Assembly: GCA_943325355.2 (NCBI GenBank)
Contig: CALPPA020000002.1
Coordinates: 1-23,156 of the forward strand
Source of the DNA: Klebsiella pneumoniae
GTDB taxonomy: Bacteria; Bacteroidota; Bacteroidia; Flavobacteriales; Flavobacteriaceae
Length of the DNA stretch: 23,156 nt
Direction: 5' to 3'
This document shows positions 15,208 to 22,236 of the stretch, in pieces. The position numbers and the translations under genes are program-made. The notes under the pieces were generated by a model. The model did not search any database and was not told the origin of the DNA. It saw only the letters and a program-made list of their open reading frames with translations. Each line of letters opens with the position of its first letter. Position 1 is the stretch's first letter.

Positions 15208-17478
15208 ATGAAAAATCATAGAAACACCATTTTTTATTTTGTAGTTACAGGCGGTTTTACGGCTTTGATTTATTGGATTATAAGTAAAGGGAAAAGCTTA
15301 GAGATTGACAAAAAATTTTTGCGTCCTGTAACTGAAAATGGTCATTGGAATGACTTTCTTTCGTCGTTATCACTAAATTTACATCATCCTCTTGCCATTC
15401 TTTTGGCTCAAATTATTACTATAATTGTTGTGGCTCGACTTTTTGGCTGGTTTTTTAGAAAAATTGGCCAACCCTCAGTCATTGGTGAAATTATAGCTGG
15501 AATTGCACTTGGACCTTCGTTATTGGGTTTGTATTTTCCAGAATTTTCTAACAGTTTGTTTCCAATTGAATCTTTGGGGAATTTGCAGTTTTTAAGTCAA
15601 ATTGGGTTAATACTTTTTATGTTTGTAATAGGAATGGAACTTGACTTAAAAGTCCTAAAAAACAGGGCTAAAGAAGCCATTGTTATTAGTCATGCGAGCA
15701 TCGTTATTCCTTTTGCTTTAGGAATTGGGTTAGCTTATTTTGTTTATCTTAAATTTGCCCCATCAGATGTCGCTTTCTTACCTTTTGCTTTGTTTATGGG
15801 GATTGCTTTGAGTATTACGGCGTTTCCTGTTCTGGCAAGAATTGTGCAAGAAAGAGGAATTCATAAAACCAAGCTAGGAGCTATTGTTATAACTTGTGCA
15901 GCCGCCGATGACATAACTGCCTGGTGTATCCTTGCGGCGGTAATTGCGATTGTAAAGGCAGGAACTTTTGTGAGTTCGCTTTATGTGATTGGATTGGCAA
16001 TATTCTATGTTATTGTTATGTTTTTTGTGGTAAAACCATTTTTAAAAAAAATTGGGGACTTATATGGTAAGAAAGATAATTTGAACAAACCTGTTGTTGC
16101 CATTTTTTTCTTGACATTAATCATTTCGTCTTATTGCACAGAAATTATTGGTATTCACGCTCTTTTTGGAGCTTTTATGACCGGTGTAATTATGCCAGAC
16201 ATAACTAAATTCAGGAATCTTTTTATAGAAAAAGTCGAAGATGTATCGATAATAGTTTTGCTTCCATTATTTTTTGTTTATACAGGGTTGAGAACAGAAA
16301 TAGGGTTGATTAATGATCCTTTTTTATGGAAAGTTACGGGGATTATTATTCTTGTTGCCGTTGTTGGAAAGTTTTTTGGAAGCGCATTGGCAGCTAAATT
16401 CGTAGGCCAAAGTTGGCGCGATAGTTTTACCATTGGAGCCCTGATGAATACTCGGGGATTAATGGAACTTGTGGTTTTAAATATTGGTTTGGATTTAAAA
16501 GTGCTTACGCCAGAAGTATTTACTATGATGGTTATTATGGCATTAGTCACTACTTTTATGACTGGGCCAACATTGAATATAATCAATTATATTTTTAATA
16601 CGAAGGATGTAAATATTTTAGAGGAAACCACTAGTAGTAATAAATATAGGATATTAATGTCTTTTGGGAATAATGAAAAAGGAAAATCATTATTGAGATT
16701 GGCTAATAGTTTTGTCAAGAAACAAAAAGAAACGTCAACTATCACCGCAATGCATCTTACATTGAGCGATGAAGTACATCCCTATAATTTAGAAGAATAT
16801 GAAAAAGATCGTTTTTTGCCATTACTTAAAGAGTCTAAAGAGCTAAAACAAGAAATCACGACCTTGTTTCAAGCTACTATAGATATTGAAACGAATATTA
16901 CGGATATTGCTAATAATGGCGAATATGATTTGCTGTTAGTTGGCCTTGGAAAATCTATTTTTGAAGGAACTTTGTTAGGTAAAGTATTAGGATTTACTAC
17001 AAGAATCATTAATCCAGACAGATTGATAGATAAGTTTACAGGAAAAGAAGGGTTATTTGAAAACTCTCCTTTTGACGAGAGGACAAGACAGATTATATCA
17101 AAAACCAAGACCCCATTAGGAATTTTGATTGATAAAGAGTTGCAGCAGGTAAACCAAGTTTTTATTCCAATATTAAATCCTGAGGACTCCTTTTTGTTAG
17201 ATTATGCACAGAAATTGATTTATAACAACAATTCCAAAATTACGGTTTTTGATGTGAACGGTCATCTCGATACTAATTTTGTTCTCCAAAGTTCCATAAA
17301 TTCATTAGAACAACAATATTCTAAAAACATTACTTTGATGGATGATAAAATCGTCAAAAAAGAACTTTTGGCCAAGCAGGATTTAATGATAATTAGTATC
17401 GAAAGTTGGAAATCACTTGTTGATACGCAAAGTATTTGGCTGAGTAGAGTTCCTTCTGTTTTGATATTGAAGCATTAA
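15208..17478 (+). CDS. CPA2-family cation:proton antiporter with C-terminal USP-like region
   Basis: 756 residues. An extra N-terminal helix (about 8-25) precedes the antiporter core of about 12 helices (about 60-470). Core landmarks are GQPSVIGEIIAGIALGPSLLG (87-107), FVIGMELDLKVL (139-150) and AAADDITAWC (231-240), where D234-D235 are the acidic pair of the ion-binding site. The CPA2 group exchanges Na+ or K+ for H+ across the inner membrane. The C-terminal 270 residues are soluble. They lack a TrkA-N nucleotide-binding motif and resemble the universal-stress-protein-like tails seen on other CPA2 antiporters (ILMSFGNNEKGKSLLRLA, then YDLLLVGLGKS). The tail may regulate gating. The cation cannot be assigned. 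The gene ends 50 bases from the convergent frr gene and shares its terminator. Confidence 0.88.
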   Translation: MKNHRNTIFYFVVTGGFTALIYWIISKGKSLEIDKKFLRPVTENGHWNDFLSSLSLNLHHPLAILLAQIITIIVVARLFGWFFRKIGQPSVIGEIIAGIALGPSLLGLYFPEFSNSLFPIESLGNLQFLSQIGLILFMFVIGMELDLKVLKNRAKEAIVISHASIVIPFALGIGLAYFVYLKFAPSDVAFLPFALFMGIALSITAFPVLARIVQERGIHKTKLGAIVITCAAADDITAWCILAAVIAIVKAGTFVSSLYVIGLAIFYVIVMFFVVKPFLKKIGDLYGKKDNLNKPVVAIFFLTLIISSYCTEIIGIHALFGAFMTGVIMPDITKFRNLFIEKVEDVSIIVLLPLFFVYTGLRTEIGLINDPFLWKVTGIIILVAVVGKFFGSALAAKFVGQSWRDSFTIGALMNTRGLMELVVLNIGLDLKVLTPEVFTMMVIMALVTTFMTGPTLNIINYIFNTKDVNILEETTSSNKYRILMSFGNNEKGKSLLRLANSFVKKQKETSTITAMHLTLSDEVHPYNLEEYEKDRFLPLLKESKELKQEITTLFQATIDIETNITDIANNGEYDLLLVGLGKSIFEGTLLGKVLGFTTRIINPDRLIDKFTGKEGLFENSPFDERTRQIISKTKTPLGILIDKELQQVNQVFIPILNPEDSFLLDYAQKLIYNNNSKITVFDVNGHLDTNFVLQSSINSLEQQYSKNITLMDDKIVKKELLAKQDLMIISIESWKSLVDTQSIWLSRVPSVLILKH

Positions 17479-17483
17479 TTCAT

Positions 17484-17515
17484 AAAAAAACCCGCACGAA
17501 GCGGATTTTGATTTT
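17484..17515. terminator. Bidirectional terminator between the antiporter gene and frr
   Basis: CCGC (17492-17495) and GCGG (17501-17504) form a short GC stem around ACGAA. On the minus strand it is followed by a run of seven T (17490-17484), giving a good frr terminator. On the plus strand TTTTGATTTTTG follows, weaker but usable. Confidence 0.75.
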
Positions 17516-17528
17516 TGTGTTCTTAAAG

Positions 17529-18092
17529 TTATACTTTCATAATTTCGGCTTCTTTATGAACAAGATGTTCGTCTATTTTTTTGATAAAACTATTAGTTAA
17601 AACCTGGACTTCTTCCTCTGCATTTTTGCAAAGATCTTCGGATGTTCCTTCTTTCTCCAGTTTTTTAATTTCGGTATTTGCGTCTTTACGAGCGTTTCGT
17701 ATTCCAATTTTAGCATCCTCGGCTTCTGATTTCGCTTGTTTTGCTAGATCACGTCTTCGCTCTTCAGTGAGAGGCGGAACGCTAATAATAATTAGATCAC
17801 CATTATTCATTGGGTTGAAACCAATATTTGCCACCATAATTGCTTTCTCGATAGTGTGCAACATATTTTTCTCGAAAGGTAGAAGTGTAATGGTTCTGGC
17901 ATCAGGAACGCTGATTTTTGCTATTTGCGATAGAGGTGTAGCGGAACCGTAATAATCTACAAAAACACTTCCCAACATTGCAGGAGATGCTTTTCCAGCA
18001 CGGATATTCAAGAATGATTTTTCTAAATGCGCAATAGAACCCTCCATAGATTCTTGGGTACTATCTAAAATAAATTCAATTTCTTCGGTCAT
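17529..18092 (-). CDS. frr: Ribosome recycling factor
   Basis: 187 residues, the usual RRF length of about 185. The long-helix signature LNIRAGKASPAML is at about 28-40, followed by VDYYGSATPLSQIAKISVPDARTI and ISVPPLTEERRRDLAKQAK. The C-terminal helical part is charged (ARKDANTEIKKLEKEG). With EF-G the protein splits post-termination ribosomes in the cytoplasm. It lies 42 bases downstream of pyrH on the same strand, the standard pyrH-frr order, and the gap holds a C/G-rich repeat-like segment. Confidence 0.97.
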   Translation of the reverse strand: MTEEIEFILDSTQESMEGSIAHLEKSFLNIRAGKASPAMLGSVFVDYYGSATPLSQIAKISVPDARTITLLPFEKNMLHTIEKAIMVANIGFNPMNNGDLIIISVPPLTEERRRDLAKQAKSEAEDAKIGIRNARKDANTEIKKLEKEGTSEDLCKNAEEEVQVLTNSFIKKIDEHLVHKEAEIMKV

Positions 18093-18109
18093 AACTTTTA
18101 TTTTTAGCT

Positions 18110-18137
18110 ATTCCTCCTTTGGGGGTTAGGGGGCTTA
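18110..18137. repeat. C/G-rich spacer motif between pyrH and frr
   Basis: Read on the minus strand, the spacer has two runs of five C (CCCCCTAACCCCC) followed by AAAGGAGGAAT, which can fold as a CCTCC/GGAGG-type hairpin. It begins at the pyrH stop codon. AAGGAGG looks like a Shine-Dalgarno sequence but is about 20 bases from the frr ATG, too far for normal use. I recall similar C-run motifs between genes in other Bacteroidota but cannot verify this here. Confidence 0.5.
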
Positions 18138-18842
18138 GACGTTTACTTCAGTTCCTACATTTTCTCCTTGACAAATTTTCAACAAGTTCCCTTCTTTGTT
18201 CATATCAAAAATTACGATTGGCAGTTTATTTTCCTGGCTCAATGTGAATGCGGTTGTATCCATAACATTCAGGCCTTTTTTCAATACATCTTCAAAAGAA
18301 ATATAATTGAATTTTGTTGCTGTTAAGTCTTTTTCAGGATCAGCAGTATAAACACCATCCACACGTGTTCCTTTTAGAATTACGTCAGCATTAATCTCTA
18401 CACCCCGCAAAACGGCTGCTGTATCTGTTGTAAAGTATGGGTTTCCAGTTCCCGCACCAAAAATCACAATTCTTCCTTTTTCTAGATGACGATCCGCTCT
18501 CCTTTTAATGTACGGCTCAGCAATAGATTCCATTTTCAAGGCGGTTTGCAAACGAGTTTTCATACCTTTGTTTTCAAGCGCACCTTGCAAAGCCATACCG
18601 TTTATAACCGTAGCTAACATTCCCATATAATCGCCCTGAACACGATCCATTCCGTTACTTGCTCCAGCAACACCTCTAAAAATATTTCCTCCGCCAATTA
18701 CGATGGCTATTTCTACACCTTTGTCATGCACTTTTTTGATTTCATCGGCATAATCGTCCAATCTTGCTGGATCGATACCATATTGTCTATCGCCCATTAA
18801 TGCTTCGCCACTTAATTTTAGAAGAATTCTTTTGTATTTCAT
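18135..18842 (-). CDS. pyrH: UMP kinase
   Basis: 235 residues, normal for the bacterial hexameric UMP kinase of the amino-acid kinase fold. The sequence opens with [15 protein letters not shown] (phosphate-binding lysine and GEA). [11 protein letters not shown] supplies the glycine-rich nucleotide loop. [18 protein letters not shown] is the UMP/ATP binding region, and [12 protein letters not shown] is the family signature. It makes UDP from UMP for nucleic acid and cell-wall precursor synthesis. It is first in a pair with frr; rpsB and tsf, often upstream in other bacteria, are not here. A promoter with a leader hairpin lies just upstream. Confidence 0.97.
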   Translation of the reverse strand: MKYKRILLKLSGEALMGDRQYGIDPARLDDYADEIKKVHDKGVEIAIVIGGGNIFRGVAGASNGMDRVQGDYMGMLATVINGMALQGALENKGMKTRLQTALKMESIAEPYIKRRADRHLEKGRIVIFGAGTGNPYFTTDTAAVLRGVEINADVILKGTRVDGVYTADPEKDLTATKFNYISFEDVLKKGLNVMDTTAFTLSQENKLPIVIFDMNKEGNLLKICQGENVGTEVNV

Positions 18843-18864
18843 TCTAGTATATATTTAAATTTTG

Positions 18865-18885
18865 GAGTTTAGCTTTTGCTAACTC
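18865..18885 (-). promoter_or_regulatory. Hairpin in the pyrH leader
   Basis: GAGTTTAGC (18865-18873) and GCTAACTC (18878-18885) pair over 8 bp with one bulged base around a TTTT loop. It lies between the predicted transcription start (about 18901) and the ATG, 22 bases from the latter. It has no T-run on the minus strand. It may affect translation or mRNA stability; the role is not known. Confidence 0.4.
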
Positions 18886-18908
18886 AAGTCATTTTTATTT
18901 TAATTGAG

Positions 18909-18937
18909 CAAATATAGTCATATTCTGTTTTTTGAAA
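18909..18937 (-). promoter_or_regulatory. Candidate promoter of pyrH-frr
   Basis: On the minus strand TATATTTG followed by C (18916-18909) matches the -7 consensus exactly. A TTTC lies 17 bases upstream as the -33 box, within the accepted spacing. It is 67 bases before the ATG. Confidence 0.55.
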
Positions 18938-19178
18938 TAATGTTTTTAAAAAAATACTATTTGATTTTTATCCAAAACTATTTTTGTAATCAATATTCTT
19001 TTCCGAATATAGTAAATGTCAAGAGACAGTCTTTTTTATGTACTGATTTTGCAAAAAGAATTGATAAATCATATTGAATAAAAATAGTGTTGTTTGGGCT
19101 GAAAATAAGGAGTCAACACGTTATTTAAACTCAAAAGGTTTAAACTAATAGGTTTTGCAATAAAAAAAATGTAAATAG
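18938..19178. other. AT-rich intergenic segment without a gene
   Basis: This is the central part of the 583-base gap between pyrH and truB. I see no ORF with coding character and no known RNA. It contains an inverted repeat, TTTAAAC (19124-19130) with GTTTAAA (19138-19144), 35 bases upstream of the promoter described next; this could be an operator. A lone TATTTTTG at 18979-18986 matches the -7 consensus but has no gene after it. Confidence 0.5.
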
Positions 19179-19209
19179 TTTTAAAATATAAAAAAAAAAT
19201 GTAATTTTG
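19179..19209 (+). promoter_or_regulatory. Strong candidate promoter facing truB
   Basis: TTTT (19179-19182), a 19-base spacer and TAATTTTG followed by C (19202-19209) match the Bacteroidota -33/-7 pattern with a single mismatch. Transcription should start near 19213, at the foot of a perfect hairpin. Confidence 0.6.
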
Positions 19210-19211
19210 CA

Positions 19212-19227
19212 ACATCTCCCCAGATGT
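19212..19227 (+). promoter_or_regulatory. Hairpin at the 5' end of the small transcript
   Basis: ACATCT (19212-19217) and AGATGT (19222-19227) form a perfect 6-bp stem around CCCC. It coincides with the predicted transcription start. A stem at the very 5' end is a known way to stabilise mRNAs, so this is consistent with a stable short transcript. Confidence 0.5.
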
Positions 19228-19289
19228 ACTTTATTTAATTTACTTTTTAATGGTGTTTAATATTTTTTAACAACTAAAAAAACATCCTT

Positions 19290-19367
19290 ATGAAAAATCT
19301 ATTTGAAAGATTCTATGTTTACATCTCTACTTTGTTATTTGGAGGTAAAAGTACATCTCATTATTAA
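19290..19367 (+). CDS. Putative 25-residue small protein
   Basis: The ORF begins MKNLFERFYVYISTLLFGG and ends KSTSHY. It has a positively charged start, an aromatic/hydrophobic middle (FYVYISTLLF) and a polar tail, so it could be a short membrane-associated peptide. It is preceded by a well-formed promoter and a 5' hairpin, and the leader would be about 77 nt. No Shine-Dalgarno sequence is visible, as is usual in this phylum. I do not recognise the sequence. It could also be a chance ORF inside a non-coding RNA. No clear terminator follows, and transcription would run towards the 3' end of truB on the opposite strand. Confidence 0.35.
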   Translation: MKNLFERFYVYISTLLFGGKSTSHY

Positions 19368-19425
19368 TTCAAAAGTACCCAGTAGAATATAAAAAGAGTA
19401 TGGAATAAAATTACTTTATTTGCTT

Positions 19426-20118
19426 TTAATGGATTAAACTTTGTTCAAATAAAGTTACGTCCATAGCTTCTTTAACGTCAAAATCGCCAATTTTTGTTCT
19501 GCGCAACATCGTTAAATGTGCACCGGAATTTATGGCTTTTCCAAAATCGTAAGCTAAGGAGCGGATGTAAGTTCCCTTGCTGCAAACAACTCTAAAATCG
19601 ACATCAGGAAGCGCAATTCTAGTAATTTCGAATTCGTGTATTGTTGTTTTGCGAAGTGCTATTTCTACAGATTCTCCAGCACGAGCGTGCTCATAAAGAC
19701 GGATTCCGTCTTTTTTTATGGCCGAAAAAATGGGTGGCTTTTGGTCAATTTCTCCCAAAAATTGTTTTACCGTTTCCTCAATCAAGGATTCGTCAATATG
19801 CGATGTATCGAAAGTTTCGTTTATTTCTGTTTCTAAATCGTAGGAGGGAGTGGTTGCTCCAATACAGAAGGTTCCAATATATTCTTTTGCTTGACCTTGA
19901 AGTTCTGTAATTCTTTTGGTAAATTTTCCAGTACAAACTAATAATAGTCCACTTGCTAACGGATCTAAAGTTCCGGCATGACCAATTTTAAATTTCTTGG
20001 GAAGGCCAACTTTATTAATTAATGCATATTTCATTTTATTGACTGCCTGAAACGAAGTCCAATGCAAAGGTTTGTCAATTAAGATGATTTGTCCGTTTAA
20101 ATAATCTTCGGCTGACAT
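19426..20118 (-). CDS. truB: tRNA pseudouridine(55) synthase
   Basis: 230 residues, at the short end for TruB, as usual for species without a long C-terminal PUA domain. The catalytic block KIGHAGTLDPLASGLLLVCTGKFTK holds the nucleophile D52. The N-terminal IILIDKPLHWTSFQAVNKMK and the later CSKGTYIRSLAYDFG are further family motifs. The enzyme makes pseudouridine 55 in the T-loop of tRNAs. Its ATG overlaps the uppP stop by one base (TAATG), so translation is coupled. It is last in the ftsX-DUF3098-uppP-truB cluster. No GC-rich terminator is visible downstream. Confidence 0.96.
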   Translation of the reverse strand: MSAEDYLNGQIILIDKPLHWTSFQAVNKMKYALINKVGLPKKFKIGHAGTLDPLASGLLLVCTGKFTKRITELQGQAKEYIGTFCIGATTPSYDLETEINETFDTSHIDESLIEETVKQFLGEIDQKPPIFSAIKKDGIRLYEHARAGESVEIALRKTTIHEFEITRIALPDVDFRVVCSKGTYIRSLAYDFGKAINSGAHLTMLRRTKIGDFDVKEAMDVTLFEQSLIH

Positions 20119-20915
20119 TAAATTACAGTCAGTGGATGAATAAAAAAATGAATTGCCAACAAAATAATTCCTGCAATAATTCGGTAATAACCAAATACTT
20201 TAAAACCGTGTTTGGTTAAAAATCCAATAAAAGATTTAATAGCTAAAAGGGCTACAATAAAAGCGACAATATTTCCAATGATCAAAATGTTGATTTGGTC
20301 GTGAGATAAAACAAGACCGTCTTTATAGTAATCGTAGCATTTTTTTATTGTTGCACCAAGCATTGTCGGGACGGCTAAAAAAAATGAAAATTCAGCAGCC
20401 GTTGTTCTAGATAATTTTTGTGACATTCCACCCACAATACTTGCACCACTTCGTGAAATTCCTGGAACCATAGCTAAGCATTGGAACAATCCAATTTTAA
20501 AAGCTTGACCATAACTGATTTCATTAGATGATTGAACTTCTTCAGAATTTGCAAACCAATCATCAACTTTTAATAAAATTATTCCACCAATCAAGAGAGA
20601 AATGGCCACGGTTAAAGGGCTTTCTAATAATGCATCAATTTTTTTGCTAAACAATAATCCCAAAACTACAGCAGGAATAAAGGCTACTACTATTTTAAAG
20701 TAGAAGTCAAAGGATTGGAAAAAGCGTTTGAAGTATAAAACCACAACAGACAAGATAGCGCCTAACTGGATAACAATTGTAAAAAGTTTGGTAAATTCAT
20801 CGTGTTCAATCCCAAAAAATGAAGAAGCTAGAATCATATGTCCAGTAGATGACACAGGTAAAAACTCAGTAATTCCCTCAATAATGGCAATAATAATAGC
20901 TTGAAAAGTATTCAT
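20118..20915 (-). CDS. uppP: Undecaprenyl-diphosphatase (BacA/UppP type)
   Basis: 265 residues with about eight membrane helices. The first conserved block is [20 protein letters not shown] (E13, E17 and SSTGH at 22-26). The second is [15 protein letters not shown], with PGISRSG at 151-157. Together these form the active site that removes a phosphate from undecaprenyl diphosphate, recycling the lipid carrier for peptidoglycan and other surface glycans. The family is tied to bacitracin tolerance. The gene starts 6 bases after the DUF3098 gene and overlaps truB by one base, so it lies inside a tight operon. Confidence 0.96.
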   Translation of the reverse strand: MNTFQAIIIAIIEGITEFLPVSSTGHMILASSFFGIEHDEFTKLFTIVIQLGAILSVVVLYFKRFFQSFDFYFKIVVAFIPAVVLGLLFSKKIDALLESPLTVAISLLIGGIILLKVDDWFANSEEVQSSNEISYGQAFKIGLFQCLAMVPGISRSGASIVGGMSQKLSRTTAAEFSFFLAVPTMLGATIKKCYDYYKDGLVLSHDQINILIIGNIVAFIVALLAIKSFIGFLTKHGFKVFGYYRIIAGIILLAIHFFIHPLTVI

Positions 20916-20921
20916 TTATGC

Positions 20922-21182
20922 TTATTTAGATTTTTTTAGAATAGCATAAATTGTAATTCCAAAACCAATTAAAACAGTCGTTGGAGCCAATCGGATTCTT
21001 CTGAAACTAAAAATTTCTTCACTAAAAACAGTAGGATCATCGCTTCCGCCACCTGACATCAATATGAATCCAAAAGTAATTACAGCAATACCAATAAGTA
21101 GAATTTTATAATTTATTTTTTCAAAAAGAAATTCGTGTTTTTGCTCTTGAATTTGCTCTTGTTTTTTTTCGATTTTTTTCAT
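20922..21182 (-). CDS. DUF3098 family small membrane protein
   Basis: 86 residues. The N-terminal 25 residues are charged and coiled-coil-like (KKIEKKQEQIQEQKHE). Two membrane helices follow, about 27-43 (ILLIGIAVITFGFILMSGG) and 66-82 (PTTVLIGFGITIYAIL). Between them lies GGGSDDPTVFSEEIFSFRRIRLAP, which I recognise as the DUF3098 hallmark in Bacteroidota. It sits between ftsX (10-base gap) and uppP (6-base gap). That constant position suggests a link to envelope or division function, but no activity is known to me. Confidence 0.85.
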   Translation of the reverse strand: MKKIEKKQEQIQEQKHEFLFEKINYKILLIGIAVITFGFILMSGGGSDDPTVFSEEIFSFRRIRLAPTTVLIGFGITIYAILKKSK

Positions 21183-21192
21183 TTTCTGCTAT

Positions 21193-22068
21193 CTAATATA
21201 AATCATCGGTTCTTAAATTCAAAAAGCGTTGAGTTGCAAAATAAGTGCTTATCCAAGTAATTAAAACGCCAATTCCAAAAACAAACAATAAAACTAAAGC
21301 AACAAGTAATTTGTCATCAAGAATTCCTAAACTAGGAAAATTAGTTTGAAGATAAACTAAAACCCCTATTAGTGCGATGATGGCTAAGCCTCCGCCAATC
21401 ATACCCAATTTGATGCTTCGCAACACAAATGGTTTTCTAATAAATGATTTTGTAGCGCCCACCATTTGCATTGTTTTGATTATAAATCGATGGGAATAAA
21501 TGGACAAACGCAATGAACTATTGATCAATAAAACGGCGACCACGGTCAAGAAAGCACTGATTATTAGTATCCACATACTCACTTTTTTGATATTATCATT
21601 CACCAAATTCACCAATTGTTTGTCATAAACAATATCAGCAACCAATTTATTTTTTCGTAATTTACCTTCAATTTTTGAAATGCTATCTTTCACTACATAG
21701 TCCGCTTTAAGGTGAATATCGTATGAGTTTTGCAAAGGATTAGTGCCTAAAAACGTCATAAAATCTTCTCCAATAATATCAGTATGTTGCTTTGCAGCAA
21801 CTTCTTTAGAAACATACACATAGGATTTAGTGAAGGGAGCAGCTTTTAATTCTGTTCCAAAAGCCTTTAAGATGCTATCATTAGCATCGTTTTTGAAAAA
21901 CACTGTCATAGCAATTTCTTCCCTGAAATTATCAGCCAGTTTCTTAGAATTAATAATGAAAAATCCTAGAATCCCTAACAGGAACAAAACCAAGAATACA
22001 CTTAGTACAACAGAGAAATAGGAGGAAAGTAACCTGCGTTTTTGAAATCTATCAAATGAAGAAGCCAT
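21193..22068 (-). CDS. ftsX: Cell division protein FtsX (permease-like)
   Basis: 291 residues with the FtsX plan: a cytoplasmic N-terminus, one helix (about 15-37), an extracytoplasmic domain of about 120 residues, then three helices near the C-terminus (about 165-185, 215-240 and 255-280). IKTMQMVGATKSFIRKPFVLRS is the typical loop linking to the ABC ATPase FtsE, which is not in the window. FtsEX transmits ATP hydrolysis to peptidoglycan hydrolases at the septum. The gene heads the cluster with DUF3098, uppP and truB and is divergent from leuS across 168 bases. The promoter is not clear; ATTCTTTG on the minus strand (22105-22098) is a poor -7 match. Confidence 0.93.
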   Translation of the reverse strand: MASSFDRFQKRRLLSSYFSVVLSVFLVLFLLGILGFFIINSKKLADNFREEIAMTVFFKNDANDSILKAFGTELKAAPFTKSYVYVSKEVAAKQHTDIIGEDFMTFLGTNPLQNSYDIHLKADYVVKDSISKIEGKLRKNKLVADIVYDKQLVNLVNDNIKKVSMWILIISAFLTVVAVLLINSSLRLSIYSHRFIIKTMQMVGATKSFIRKPFVLRSIKLGMIGGGLAIIALIGVLVYLQTNFPSLGILDDKLLVALVLLFVFGIGVLITWISTYFATQRFLNLRTDDLY

Positions 22069-22135
22069 AGTATATTGTAATTATGGGGTAAAAATAACAA
22101 AGAATTTCTTTATTTAAAGTTAATAACGCTCAAAC

Positions 22136-22166
22136 TTTCAATTTTCGTACAATAAATGTAAATTTG
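22136..22166 (+). promoter_or_regulatory. Candidate promoter of leuS
   Basis: TAAATTTG followed by C (22159-22166) matches the -7 consensus exactly. TTTC (22136-22139), 19 bases upstream, is a possible -33 box. The leader to the ATG would be about 65 nt; I see no T-box or other known riboswitch in it. Confidence 0.55.
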
Positions 22167-22236
22167 CGAACTAATTTTACTAGTTTAATTAATTATCCTT
22201 TCCCAGTTTTAAATACTGATAAGGTTATATATAGAT

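Noticed and set aside
18108..18137. G-quadruplex from the two runs of five G
   Set aside because: Only two G-runs are present on one strand; four are needed for an intramolecular quadruplex.
19018..19037. TGTC-AAGA-GACA hairpin followed by a T-run, as a terminator
   Set aside because: The stem is only 4 bp and no plus-strand gene ends there, so it is probably chance.
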